Assembly (NCBI GenBank): GCA_034408855.1
Contig: JAWXCK010000303.1
Coordinates: 1-64,000, forward strand
DNA: 64,000 nt
Origin: JAIYDQ01 sp034408855
Lineage (GTDB): Bacteria; Planctomycetota; Planctomycetia; Pirellulales; Pirellulaceae
Reading direction: 5' to 3'
In this document: one piece after another, positions 1-8,304 of the stretch
How the letters are laid out: every line of letters begins with the position of its first letter
How positions within the stretch are numbered: the stretch's first letter is position 1
The notes under the pieces: model-generated
The model's database searches: none
Seen by the model: the letters and a program-made list of their open reading frames with translations, nothing else
Told to the model about the DNA's origin: nothing
Program-made: the position numbers and the translations under genes

Positions 1-12
1 ATCACTCGGTGA

Positions 13-303
13 AGGGATCGACACACTTGGATCACAGCCAGAAAACCAACCCTAAAACACCGATCACGCCCAAAACTCAACTCACCGGGAATTGCTGGCG
101 ATCGAGTTTTCGATGTTGTCATTCAAGGGGAAATTGCGATTCGAGATGTGCGATTGAGTCCGTCTAAATCAGAAAGCCGTTCGCATATCGTACATCAACT
201 CAAAGACATTCCAATCGGCGGAGAGCTGCACGTACAGTTTATTCCTAAACAAGGAGCCCCGGTTATCAGTGGAATTGAAATCCAGCATAAGGTCCGACAA
301 TAG
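13..303 (+). CDS. 3' end of a malectin-like domain protein (partial, frame uncertain)
   Basis: The frame ending at the TAG at 301-303 reads as a malectin-like carbohydrate-binding module from about 91 on: the segment RVFDVVIQGE, a middle strand, and the ending VISGIEIQ are typical of the C-terminal half of this fold. The 5' end lies outside the window. The same frame has a TGA at 10-12, and the residues between 13 and 90 do not look like malectin. Either a frameshift lies in the first 90 bases or the gene is damaged. The stop is 1 base before the ATG of the next gene, which suggests one transcript. Malectin domains in planctomycetes usually sit in large exported proteins; the function of this one is unknown. 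Confidence 0.45.
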   Translation, partial: RDRHTWITARKPTLKHRSRPKLNSPGIAGDRVFDVVIQGEIAIRDVRLSPSKSESRSHIVHQLKDIPIGGELHVQFIPKQGAPVISGIEIQHKVRQ

Positions 304-304
304 C

Positions 305-1318
305 ATGTTCCAACTTCGAAATAGCTTCAAAACCACGTTTCGTCAAAACGTTGGACGACTCGGCGGCCTTGCCGCATTTTTGACAGTCGCAACATGGGTC
401 GCGGCTTGCCAAGTTCCAGTTTTTCGCTACGCAATCGAGCGTTGGGTTACCGACAAATACGAAGTCATTTTGATACAGGATGGTACCACGAAAGCTGCCG
501 AACTTGCTCATCTGGATCACCTTAAAACCGCAGCCGGTGAGTCGACGAATGTGACGATTCGCTCTGTCGATATTCAGCAATCTACGGATGCAGGCTTAGC
601 AGCGCTTTGGAAGAAACATGGCGGATCTCGAATTCCAGTCATGGCAATTCTCTATCCGCAAGGGGCACGAGAAGTCCCCGATCGGTTGATACACGCTTGT
701 CCGATCGAAGATAGTCTCATAGACCAACTCTTTATTTCACCTGCGCGTCAGGAGATTGCAAAACGACTTGAGGCGGGGCAATCGGCGGTTTGGGTTTTCG
801 TCGCTTCCGGAAATGCTCAAAAGGATGAGCCTGCTCTTCAAGTACTCAATCGGCAATTGCTTCAGTGCCAGAACTCACTCACGTTACCTGCATTGGAAGA
901 ACTCGATATCACCGACGCGATTGTGCATGAAAAGGCTAGTCAGATGCGAATCGAGTTTTCGACGGTAACCGTCGCTCACGACGACCAAAAGGAACAGTTA
1001 CTTCGCAAAATATTGATGGCAAGCGAAGATGATTTAGCAACGTGCGGCGAGCCGCTCGCTTTTCCTGTTTTTGGCCGTGGTCGTGTCCTCTACGCTTTAG
1101 TAGGCAAGGGCATCAATGACGATATGATTCTACGAGCATGCCAGTTCGTCGTCGGACCTTGCTCGTGTCAAGTAAAAGCTCAAAATCCAGGCTTTGATCT
1201 ACTGATGAGCAAAGACTGGGAGAAAGCAGTTGGCGATGTAATGATTAGCGATCCGCTTCCCGACACTTCCGATGAGCCAGTCTTCCTGAAAATCCCGGCC
1301 GGGCGAGCGGCAAAGTAA
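305..1318 (+). CDS. Predicted lipoprotein, unknown function
   Basis: A 337-residue protein starting at the ATG at 305, directly after the preceding stop at 303. An in-frame ATG at 269 would overlap the upstream gene and is less likely. Residues about 18-34 are hydrophobic and end in the lipobox-like VAAC, with the candidate lipidated cysteine at residue 35, so it is probably exported and membrane-anchored. The body is mixed alpha/beta with scattered cysteines (ACPIED, LLQCQNS, DLATCGEP, GPCSCQ), but no CxxC thioredoxin site is visible. No catalytic motif was recognised. Its neighbour suggests an envelope role, but nothing specific can be assigned. Confidence 0.75.
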   Translation: MFQLRNSFKTTFRQNVGRLGGLAAFLTVATWVAACQVPVFRYAIERWVTDKYEVILIQDGTTKAAELAHLDHLKTAAGESTNVTIRSVDIQQSTDAGLAALWKKHGGSRIPVMAILYPQGAREVPDRLIHACPIEDSLIDQLFISPARQEIAKRLEAGQSAVWVFVASGNAQKDEPALQVLNRQLLQCQNSLTLPALEELDITDAIVHEKASQMRIEFSTVTVAHDDQKEQLLRKILMASEDDLATCGEPLAFPVFGRGRVLYALVGKGINDDMILRACQFVVGPCSCQVKAQNPGFDLLMSKDWEKAVGDVMISDPLPDTSDEPVFLKIPAGRAAK

Positions 1319-1351
1319 TCCAGCATTCGCGACTCAACGCGGGTACGCACG

Positions 1352-2653
1352 CTACGGGGTGCCGACACAGTAGAGATTTTGATTGGATCGCAGAAAAATC
1401 TGATGGTTACTGATCGCTGGTGTCGCGTTGAAGTCGCTTTCGTCGTCGGAAAACCGATTCTGTGAAACGACTTTGAATTGGGGCTTGGCATCAAGGACTA
1501 ACACGCCATCCCAGCGGGTTGGAACGTAAAGCAGATCGTTGGCGACCACCGGTGAAGCGTAAACCGGTCGACCGCCCGATTTAATCTCGGGAACACGTTC
1601 TTTATAGACAAGTTCACCGCTACTCGCCGATGCGCAAAATGCCAACCCGCTATCGCTGATCCAGTAGAGATGACCATCATGCAATACGGGCGTTGCCACA
1701 TAAGAACTATTGCGACTGCTCCATTGAATATGCGACTTCGAAACATCATTTTGACCACCTGTTTTCAATGCAATACTACCTGCCGAGCGGTAGCCGCCGA
1801 AAACGAAAACGGTCTCTTGTTGTGAAATAATACTTGGACAGATATTCCCGGTCAGCGAATGCTCGGCGTACCACTGAAGTTTTCCCGTATCAGGATTGAG
1901 TCCCCAAATTTCGCCAGGTACTGCAATCACCAAGTCGGAACGATTGCCCGTTAATGAAACCACGGCCGGCGTCCCGTAAGCAAGTTCCATGGCAGAACCC
2001 TCCGCTTTCCATACTTGCTTGCCCGTTTCACGTTTCAAGGCGATCAGCGATCGACTTTCTTCCGATGCGTTTACGATAACCAGATCCTTGTAAAGAATCG
2101 GACTAGCTGCAGAACCCCATCGACGATTGCTTGAGTCCTTACCGACAGATGTTTGCCAAAGACGTTTGCCATCTAGATCAAAGGCGATCACGCCACTTTT
2201 TCCGAAGAAACAATAGACACGCGATCCGTCTGTAACCGGTGTGCTGCTAGCGTAACCGTGTTCAGAAATATAACCTTCGTATTGGTCTTCTGGCGTCTCA
2301 CTCAAAATTGCCTGTGTCCAACGAATGTTGCCGCTTTCGCGATCAACGCAAGTAAGATGGCGTTGAAGCGATGCGAGGCCCTCGCTTTTGGCTTTAGGTT
2401 CGCCATAGCCGGAATAGCAGGACACGAAAACATTTTGGCCCATGACAATCGGACTCGACGAGCCCGGACCAGGCAGCGAGACTTTCCAACGCAGATTCTT
2501 TTCACTGCTCCACTGGATGGGCAGTTCTTTATCATCGCTTACACCCGCGTTATCGTTACCGCGAAATTGAGCCCAGTCCTCAGCGATGCTTACCTGCGAT
2601 AACAGTATCCAAGTCGTACATATCCAGAATCCCGCCAATGCGTATTTCATCAT
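1352..2653 (-). CDS. Exported PQQ-type beta-propeller repeat protein
   Basis: 433 residues with an N-terminal signal peptide (hydrophobic LAGFWICTTWILL, cut near SIAEDW). The mature part begins WAQFRGNDNAGVSDD, the usual opening of planctomycete PQQ-like propellers. Repeated blades contain a hydrophobic strand, an aromatic/Gly turn and W-x-A or W-x-T signatures (IRWTQAIL, QVWKAEGS, LQWYAEHS). The family is structurally related to BamB and PQQ dehydrogenases, but no enzymatic residues were identified, so a binding or scaffold role is as likely as an enzyme. Two ATGs stand in tandem (2653 and 2650); an AAGGA lies 3 bases from the first and 6 from the second, so 2650 may be used. It lies 19 bases after the YHYH gene, probably in one operon, and converges with the lipoprotein gene. 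Confidence 0.85.
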   Translation of the reverse strand: MMKYALAGFWICTTWILLSQVSIAEDWAQFRGNDNAGVSDDKELPIQWSSEKNLRWKVSLPGPGSSSPIVMGQNVFVSCYSGYGEPKAKSEGLASLQRHLTCVDRESGNIRWTQAILSETPEDQYEGYISEHGYASSTPVTDGSRVYCFFGKSGVIAFDLDGKRLWQTSVGKDSSNRRWGSAASPILYKDLVIVNASEESRSLIALKRETGKQVWKAEGSAMELAYGTPAVVSLTGNRSDLVIAVPGEIWGLNPDTGKLQWYAEHSLTGNICPSIISQQETVFVFGGYRSAGSIALKTGGQNDVSKSHIQWSSRNSSYVATPVLHDGHLYWISDSGLAFCASASSGELVYKERVPEIKSGGRPVYASPVVANDLLYVPTRWDGVLVLDAKPQFKVVSQNRFSDDESDFNATPAISNHQIFLRSNQNLYCVGTP

Positions 2654-2672
2654 TTTTCCTTACCGAAAGTAT

Positions 2673-3884
2673 TTACTTCTCGACGACACGAAAAACGGCG
2701 TTCTTCTTAACGACTAACGGAAACGCGCCGCTTCCAAATTCGATGTGACAATCCAATAAGATCCCAACTGGAGCGTCAGCAGGGATGGTTATTTCAGCCA
2801 CCACACTATCACCGTCTCGTTCAATCTTCGATGCTTCGTAGGGGCCGATCTGAACCCACGTTGGAGTATCCGTGGGCAAGCGTCGACGCGACTTTTCTGG
2901 CGACAAATCAAAATGAATCCTGTGCTTCTGACCGCGTGCGGCGGTGCCAGGTCGGACTGCTGCAATGACGGGCTCTATTCGACTTCCGGGTTGCGTGTTA
3001 TCAACGATCGCGCCGGTCCCTAAACGATTTAACCCACGACCGTTGCTCGACTCGACCACGCCAGCATAGCCACCGATAATGTACGGAAAACGTCCGGGCG
3101 TTGCATGGTAATGGTAGCCACGAATGTCGTCGGAATGTCCATTGCAAACATCCAGCGATCGTTCTGAATGGAGATCCATTGCCATAACACCGACTTCTTC
3201 GTATGGGCCATAGATAGGAAACCCGTCAAAGGCGAATCCAATCACCGGCGAGTGTTGCTTTCCATCATCGGAGAACGGAGACTTCACGCATGTTGGATAC
3301 TTATGGTAATGATAAACGCCGCTTTGCTGAGGATGGCCGCAGCACGAATCGAGCCAGACCTCCGAGTATCCTTCAACGGCGTTCATTCCCTGTGCCTCAA
3401 ACGGGTTGAAAAAGACGACACCGTTCAAGGCCATGCCAATCGGCCCCATCGGCAGTCGTGTTATATGGTCGGCAAGTTTTGGCTCTAACGGCAATCGAAA
3501 GGTAAATTGTTGGACGCGAATGGAGTTGGGGTTACCCGAATTGGGAAAGACCGCCGTTGGGTGGTTGGGGTAACCTTGGCTTTCGATAATCAAGCATTGT
3601 GTGTCATGCTTGATTTGAACGTCAGCGATTCCATCTTTGTTGGAGTCCTTAGTGTGGTAGGAAAACAAGTCGATCATCTGCTCGCCATCGCGATAATAGT
3701 AAATCGGCCTATCGCCATTCTTCAAAAACCAGCGTCCTCCGATGGGAACAAGGTCACTGACCGATTGACTTATATCTGAGTTCGATGCGTCGATCGGGCT
3801 GGATGATCGGAGTAGCAATGGTCTAGCGAGGTATATCGCGATCAAGAGGATCGGTATGGAAAAAGCGATGAAACGATTCGGCAT
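2673..3884 (-). CDS. YHYH domain protein
   Basis: 403 residues. An N-terminal hydrophobic segment (about residues 5-25) acts as signal or anchor. The central region carries the two defining motifs of the YHYH family: GVYHYHKYPTC near residue 190 and GYHYHATPGRFPY near residue 260. DGFPIYGPYEE lies between them. The clustered His and Tyr suggest metal binding, but the biochemical role of the family is not established. A C-terminal beta-rich domain (about 290-400) follows. It is the first gene of a leftward pair with the PQQ-propeller gene. No recognisable promoter was seen in the 240 bases upstream, which instead hold the terminator of the next operon. Confidence 0.85.
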   Translation of the reverse strand: MPNRFIAFSIPILLIAIYLARPLLLRSSSPIDASNSDISQSVSDLVPIGGRWFLKNGDRPIYYYRDGEQMIDLFSYHTKDSNKDGIADVQIKHDTQCLIIESQGYPNHPTAVFPNSGNPNSIRVQQFTFRLPLEPKLADHITRLPMGPIGMALNGVVFFNPFEAQGMNAVEGYSEVWLDSCCGHPQQSGVYHYHKYPTCVKSPFSDDGKQHSPVIGFAFDGFPIYGPYEEVGVMAMDLHSERSLDVCNGHSDDIRGYHYHATPGRFPYIIGGYAGVVESSNGRGLNRLGTGAIVDNTQPGSRIEPVIAAVRPGTAARGQKHRIHFDLSPEKSRRRLPTDTPTWVQIGPYEASKIERDGDSVVAEITIPADAPVGILLDCHIEFGSGAFPLVVKKNAVFRVVEK

Positions 3885-4023
3885 GTTTGGAGTTCCTGGC
3901 GTATGTCAACTTGAACGATAGTAACATAACACCGGAACCTTAAGCCAAAATGAAGTTGTAGGCCTCATTAATCTAAGAAGCCCACGAATTCAGGGCGACC
4001 GCGAATTAGAAATCCATGAAATG

Positions 4024-4048
4024 AAAAAGGCCAGTGATAACACTGGCC
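4024..4048 (-). terminator. Rho-independent terminator of the DUF1800/DUF1501 cassette
   Basis: A perfect 8-bp stem, GGCCAGTG with CACTGGCC, and a 4-base loop (4029-4048) is followed on the minus strand by five T residues (4028-4024). It lies about 80 bases after the stop codon of the leftward DUF1501 gene and is oriented to end its transcription. The remaining bases of the 3885-4126 gap show nothing else recognisable. Confidence 0.85.
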
Positions 4049-4126
4049 AAGTGAACGGACGTAAAAAAGTCTTCATCCGATGTGAGCGAAACAAGTCGGC
4101 AAAACAAGTTTGCCGTTGGGAAGTCG

Positions 4127-5734
4127 CTAGGTATAGTTGAGGAAGCCTATCGGCTTGGAACCGCCCTGATAGGGGAAATTTCCAATATTCGGAAGCACTT
4201 CATTGAGTCGATTCGCAGGCATTCCAAACCAGCGGCAAATATCGGCGTGATACAAGTCGGACGAAGTCTGAGGAATCAGCACGCCACGGCCTCGGTCAAT
4301 TCCGGTTCCCGATGTATTGAGAACGATGTTTGGATAGGTTCCCCAAATCCGGTTGTTGCCGGCCGTCGCATTGACAGCACCACCCATGACGATCGGGTTA
4401 CCACCCCAACCATGGTCAGTACCACTACCGTTAAAAGAAAACGTCCGTCCAAAGTCCGAAATCGAGAAGAGGGTAACTTTATCCAACATGTTCTTGGAGA
4501 TTAAGAAGTCATAGAATGCTTTGAGACCATTATCGATGAGTGGAATCATATTGTCTTGATTGGCAATCACGCTCGCATGATGGTCCCATCCACCGACTTG
4601 AACCAAGAAAATCTGTCGATCTTGCTTCAGCGGTGCAGCGGCGGACGGATTGGATGCGATCGAGATTGCCCTGGCTACTGCATTGAGGCTGGTTCCTAAT
4701 CCGGTCGTAGGAAATTGAACCGACGGTGCCGGAGGTAGATCGCCATTGGTACCCAAGAACGCAGTTTGAAACGCTGCCGCAGCATCTCTCGCACCGACGC
4801 TACTGTCGCGGCTCGTCTTTTCGAGGATATCCGTGTAGGTTTGGCTGGCAAAATCTCGCTGAACTTTCGTATAAATCCGATCATAAGCATTGCCAGGTAG
4901 ATTCCCATAGGGAGCGTTTTGCGGATCTGTCGGTGCCGTGAAACCAGCCGAGAGAACCGCGCCACCGTTGGGAACTCCAGTTGTAACATTGCTAATCGAA
5001 TAGGGATTGATTCTGTTTCCGGTTAGCAAGAGACTTTGTCCAGCCGTCGAGATCGCCGAATAGACGTTGCTTTGCGAAGCTGCCAGCGCTGGATCGGTAA
5101 ACAAATCCATCATTTTACCACCCCAACCTTTAACTTGGTTACGGGATGTTGGCACAGCCGTCTGCCAATGCTTCTGGAGGTCAGGGTGACTAAAGAGCCC
5201 AATTGGCTTAACCTTGAAATTGTTATTGTAATCGTTATTGTTCGCCAACGGCACAACTAACGATCCGCAGTTTGCAACCATCGTCGCATGACCCGCATCA
5301 TACATTTCTTTCAAGTATGTAAAGCGTGGGTGCAAACCAAACGTTCTCCCGGTTCCACCAGCAGCAGAACTATCGACAATCGGATTCAAGTATCCGTAGT
5401 CTGTTCCCGTCCATGCACCGTCCCATGCTAACGATCGCTTGAGAGCAGCACCGGACCGAGTTGAGGCATATTCAGAATACCTAGCATCGCCCTGCGTTGT
5501 ACCGAACGGAGTCAGGACATTGAAAGAGTCGATCGCACCATTAAAAAAGAGACAAACCAAAGCCTTGTATCCGCCGGTTGGAGCAATCGATGGTCCATCC
5601 GCCATAACGGCACTGGTCATCTTGAGATGCATGAGCGTCGACAGGAACGTTGCGTTCGTCATTGCTCCGCACGTACCGAGTTTTAGCAGATTACGGCGAG
5701 CTTCTAAATTTGCTTGTGAGTTGCTTCGAGACAT
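4127..5734 (-). CDS. DUF1501 domain protein, copy A
   Basis: 535 residues. The N-terminus has a twin-arginine-like motif (ARRNLLKL) followed by a moderately hydrophobic stretch ending near VMADGP, so Tat export is likely. The body matches DUF1501, a family distantly related to alkaline phosphatase and sulfatase folds: KALVCLFFNGAIDSFN near the start, VQVGGWDHHA in the middle, then ISDFGRTFSFNGSGTDHGWGG and an ICRWFG segment near the end. These Asp and His residues are the likely metal ligands. An AAGGA 8 bases before the ATG supports the start. It is the last gene of a leftward cassette after a DUF1800 gene. The substrate is unknown; the copy at 8305-9855 is a close paralog. Confidence 0.9.
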   Translation of the reverse strand: MSRSNSQANLEARRNLLKLGTCGAMTNATFLSTLMHLKMTSAVMADGPSIAPTGGYKALVCLFFNGAIDSFNVLTPFGTTQGDARYSEYASTRSGAALKRSLAWDGAWTGTDYGYLNPIVDSSAAGGTGRTFGLHPRFTYLKEMYDAGHATMVANCGSLVVPLANNNDYNNNFKVKPIGLFSHPDLQKHWQTAVPTSRNQVKGWGGKMMDLFTDPALAASQSNVYSAISTAGQSLLLTGNRINPYSISNVTTGVPNGGAVLSAGFTAPTDPQNAPYGNLPGNAYDRIYTKVQRDFASQTYTDILEKTSRDSSVGARDAAAAFQTAFLGTNGDLPPAPSVQFPTTGLGTSLNAVARAISIASNPSAAAPLKQDRQIFLVQVGGWDHHASVIANQDNMIPLIDNGLKAFYDFLISKNMLDKVTLFSISDFGRTFSFNGSGTDHGWGGNPIVMGGAVNATAGNNRIWGTYPNIVLNTSGTGIDRGRGVLIPQTSSDLYHADICRWFGMPANRLNEVLPNIGNFPYQGGSKPIGFLNYT

Positions 5735-5800
5735 GTGAAAAGTCCTTGATATTTGATTTATAAAATTTCGGATTTAAAAGTTAGTGAATAGAAAATCAAA

Positions 5801-8065
5801 TTACTCGGTTACCAAGAAACTTGGAGCCGTCATGATGGCCATAACAGCCCCACGAACAATATTGTTAATCTCGGCAGCCGTGAAACCACCGGGAGCTGCC
5901 GTTGCCACTTCAGCCGTGATCGCATTTTTCAAGCTCGTCCGGTAACCCGGGACAGGATTGCCAAAACTATCTACACCCGGAGAGTCGCTCAACGTTCCAC
6001 CGCAAAGATACATGTCGAGATGTTCCATTAGCGCGTTGATACGGGCGGTCGATCCAGCATCCCCTAGGGGACCAGTCGAGTCCGAGAGCAACGATCGCTC
6101 GTAACTAAAATTGTAGGTGATGACGGTGCGAGTTGACTCAGTGGCCACGTTGGTAACATTAGCCGTATTCTCGTAGTTGGTAGAAGTTGCTTGCGCACCG
6201 GTAAAGTTTAGATAGGTTTCGGTTCTTGAGCCTGCGGAAATAGATCGATAAAAGTTGTTCGTCGTGTTAGAGGTAATCGCATTGATAAGCTGAAATTCAG
6301 GAGCGAAAAGCGACGATTCTTGGAGCCGCGACGACGGTACGTAGTTGACGACATCTCCTGCTGGTTGATAGTCAGCAACGTAGAAATTGAAAACCGATGG
6401 TTGCGTATACGGCGATTGATCGAAGGTCGAATCAAGAGAGTTTAGCCGAAACTGGGTGCCTATAATATTGCCTGCAGGAACGGGGGCGGCAGGATAGACA
6501 CCAGCGTCTGCTTTTTGATATTGAGCCGTTGACTTAAAGAATCGAACAAATCGAGTATACGTCAAGACTGGTTCTTGAAGACGCGAGTCTTCGGTTCCCA
6601 TCGTTGTCACGATAAATCGCGCCGGCGAACGTTGATACACGACTCGAATGGGTTGCCAAGCTTCTGGGTCCAAGAGAATCGCTTTGACGACTGCCTTGAG
6701 ATCACCACGAACGTTCTGACCATTATTCTTGAAGATGTTCACAACGCGTGCCATGTAGGCTTTCGAAGGATTCGATTTCACCAATCGCTGAATCAATCGA
6801 TTAACGATAAATGGTGGGCATGAACGATGGGCAACCAAACCATCAAGGGCGGCATCAATTTCAACGTTCGCAGTCTCTTCAGTATGCGTTGGTCCTTCGC
6901 TATTAACGTCGGTATTCGTAGGCGAGCCGGTCGTATTGCTCGTCGACGGAAGAACTAATCCGTTCAACAGATACTTAGGACCTCGGTCATGTTTATCCGG
7001 GGCCATTCGCATCGGAACCTGAAATTTCACTGATCCGTTTGGATCGGTTGAAACCCCTCCAGTGTATGGGCTATTCGGGTTCAGCGATCCGTTCGCTGGA
7101 GCGTAGCTACCGTAACCGTAACCCAATCCAGTGAAAACTTGTGCGTATTCACGAATGTCGTCTGCATCGTAGGTTGGGATGACGCCTTGGGCGTTGGTTC
7201 GAGCCGTGCCATTGTCAAAGAGATCATTCAGTCCAATCGTAAACAACTGCATGACTTCACGGGCATAGTTTTCATCCGGAAAAACACCGCCAGCCGCTCG
7301 CTTGTTACCTCGGAAGCTTAACCAGTCGCCCATAATCCCATGATAGGTTACTTTGCCTACAACCGTTCGATACTTTCCAAACGCATTCGCGACAAAGATA
7401 TCGTAGTAATTCGTCAAACCATTAAAGCGACTATGAGCTCGCAGACCGTTGGTTCCAGCAATGGCTGTTGGACCATTGGTTACTGTTCCTTCATATTCCT
7501 CTTCATTGAAATTAACGGCATTTTCGCCAACTGCTAGAATCTGCGCTAGTGCCCAAGCGACTCGTTGCCGCAATTGATCTTCGCCAGCAAGGACGTTGTG
7601 CCACCATGCGTGCTGGCGATAGCGAGTTCGATTGAACGCATTTCTCGCGTCAATCCCAGGAGTGCCCGTCCCACCATTGACCGTCGCAACATAGGTGTAA
7701 TTGGCGGAAGAAGTCCCAGTTCGATCCCAGAGCGAACCAAACTGGTAATCTTGAGTAATAAACGTCCGTTCTAGAGGGTTGTGCAACGATGCTGGCAAGG
7801 CCGTCTGAGCATCGATCCAAGCCGAAGCCGCAGCAATGGTTCCTTGCTGACGCATCTGAAGTGCAAGAGCATCGATATCTACTTGCGTCGCTCCAAACGT
7901 CGCGTGCGTCAAGAATTGTGTGGCTTGGATCTTCGAAGTGAGAACCAAAACGTCATCGCGAGTTGCAACCGCAAAGTCGGCGGCTCGTAGAAGAGTCTGG
8001 CCAGAGGATAAAACGCCGCAAAACAAGGTTAATGCACGTGCAACCGATAAGAACCGCTTACTCAT
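5801..8065 (-). CDS. DUF1800 domain protein, copy A
   Basis: About 754 residues from the ATG at 8065; the frame extends one codon further to a TTG at 8068. AGGAGG lies 5 bases before the ATG. A signal peptide (about residues 5-30) precedes ADFAVATRDDVLVL. DUF1800 signatures follow: AQFLTHATFGATQ, RQHAWWHNVLAGEDQLRQRVAW, GDWLSFRGNKR, PDENYAREVMQLFTIGL, REYAQVFTGL, and PPFIVNRLIQRLVKSNPS. The family is nearly always paired with DUF1501, as here (66-base gap). The proteins are assumed to act together outside the cytoplasm, but no activity is established. It is a paralog of 9933-12125, with most difference in the C-terminal third. Confidence 0.9.
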   Translation of the reverse strand: MSKRFLSVARALTLFCGVLSSGQTLLRAADFAVATRDDVLVLTSKIQATQFLTHATFGATQVDIDALALQMRQQGTIAAASAWIDAQTALPASLHNPLERTFITQDYQFGSLWDRTGTSSANYTYVATVNGGTGTPGIDARNAFNRTRYRQHAWWHNVLAGEDQLRQRVAWALAQILAVGENAVNFNEEEYEGTVTNGPTAIAGTNGLRAHSRFNGLTNYYDIFVANAFGKYRTVVGKVTYHGIMGDWLSFRGNKRAAGGVFPDENYAREVMQLFTIGLNDLFDNGTARTNAQGVIPTYDADDIREYAQVFTGLGYGYGSYAPANGSLNPNSPYTGGVSTDPNGSVKFQVPMRMAPDKHDRGPKYLLNGLVLPSTSNTTGSPTNTDVNSEGPTHTEETANVEIDAALDGLVAHRSCPPFIVNRLIQRLVKSNPSKAYMARVVNIFKNNGQNVRGDLKAVVKAILLDPEAWQPIRVVYQRSPARFIVTTMGTEDSRLQEPVLTYTRFVRFFKSTAQYQKADAGVYPAAPVPAGNIIGTQFRLNSLDSTFDQSPYTQPSVFNFYVADYQPAGDVVNYVPSSRLQESSLFAPEFQLINAITSNTTNNFYRSISAGSRTETYLNFTGAQATSTNYENTANVTNVATESTRTVITYNFSYERSLLSDSTGPLGDAGSTARINALMEHLDMYLCGGTLSDSPGVDSFGNPVPGYRTSLKNAITAEVATAAPGGFTAAEINNIVRGAVMAIMTAPSFLVTE

Positions 8066-8070
8066 CAAAG

Positions 8071-8076
8071 CCTCCT
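8071..8076 (-). promoter_or_regulatory. Strong ribosome binding site fixing the DUF1800 copy A start
   Basis: AGGAGG on the minus strand, 5 bases before the ATG at 8065. It decides between the TTG at 8068 (too close) and the ATG. The surrounding bases are nearly identical to those before the paralog at 12125. Confidence 0.85.
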
Positions 8077-8131
8077 AAAGCCCGAACTAGTAACGCAACC
8101 GAAAGAAAAGTATCACCAACACAAGGGAAGA

Positions 8132-8160
8132 CGACAAATTGGATGTACTCAAATTTGTCG
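8132..8160. promoter_or_regulatory. Inverted repeat in the leader of DUF1800 copy A
   Basis: CGACAAATT (8132-8140) and AATTTGTCG (8152-8160) form a perfect 9-bp inverted repeat with an 11-base spacer, about 67 bases upstream of the start of the leftward DUF1800 gene. It could be an operator or an mRNA hairpin. The rest of the 8069-8304 gap between the two cassettes holds the ribosome binding site and nothing else recognised. Confidence 0.5.
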
Positions 8161-8304
8161 CAACAATTTGACTTTAAATAAATCGTTAGAAAGACGGGCA
8201 GCACGCTGCAATCGGATGCATAACGACTTATATTCCACCTTAAAGCAGAGGGTGAACTTCGTCAAGCGATTTCACGCAAGCTTGGTCATGAACTCTTCAT
8301 TTCG

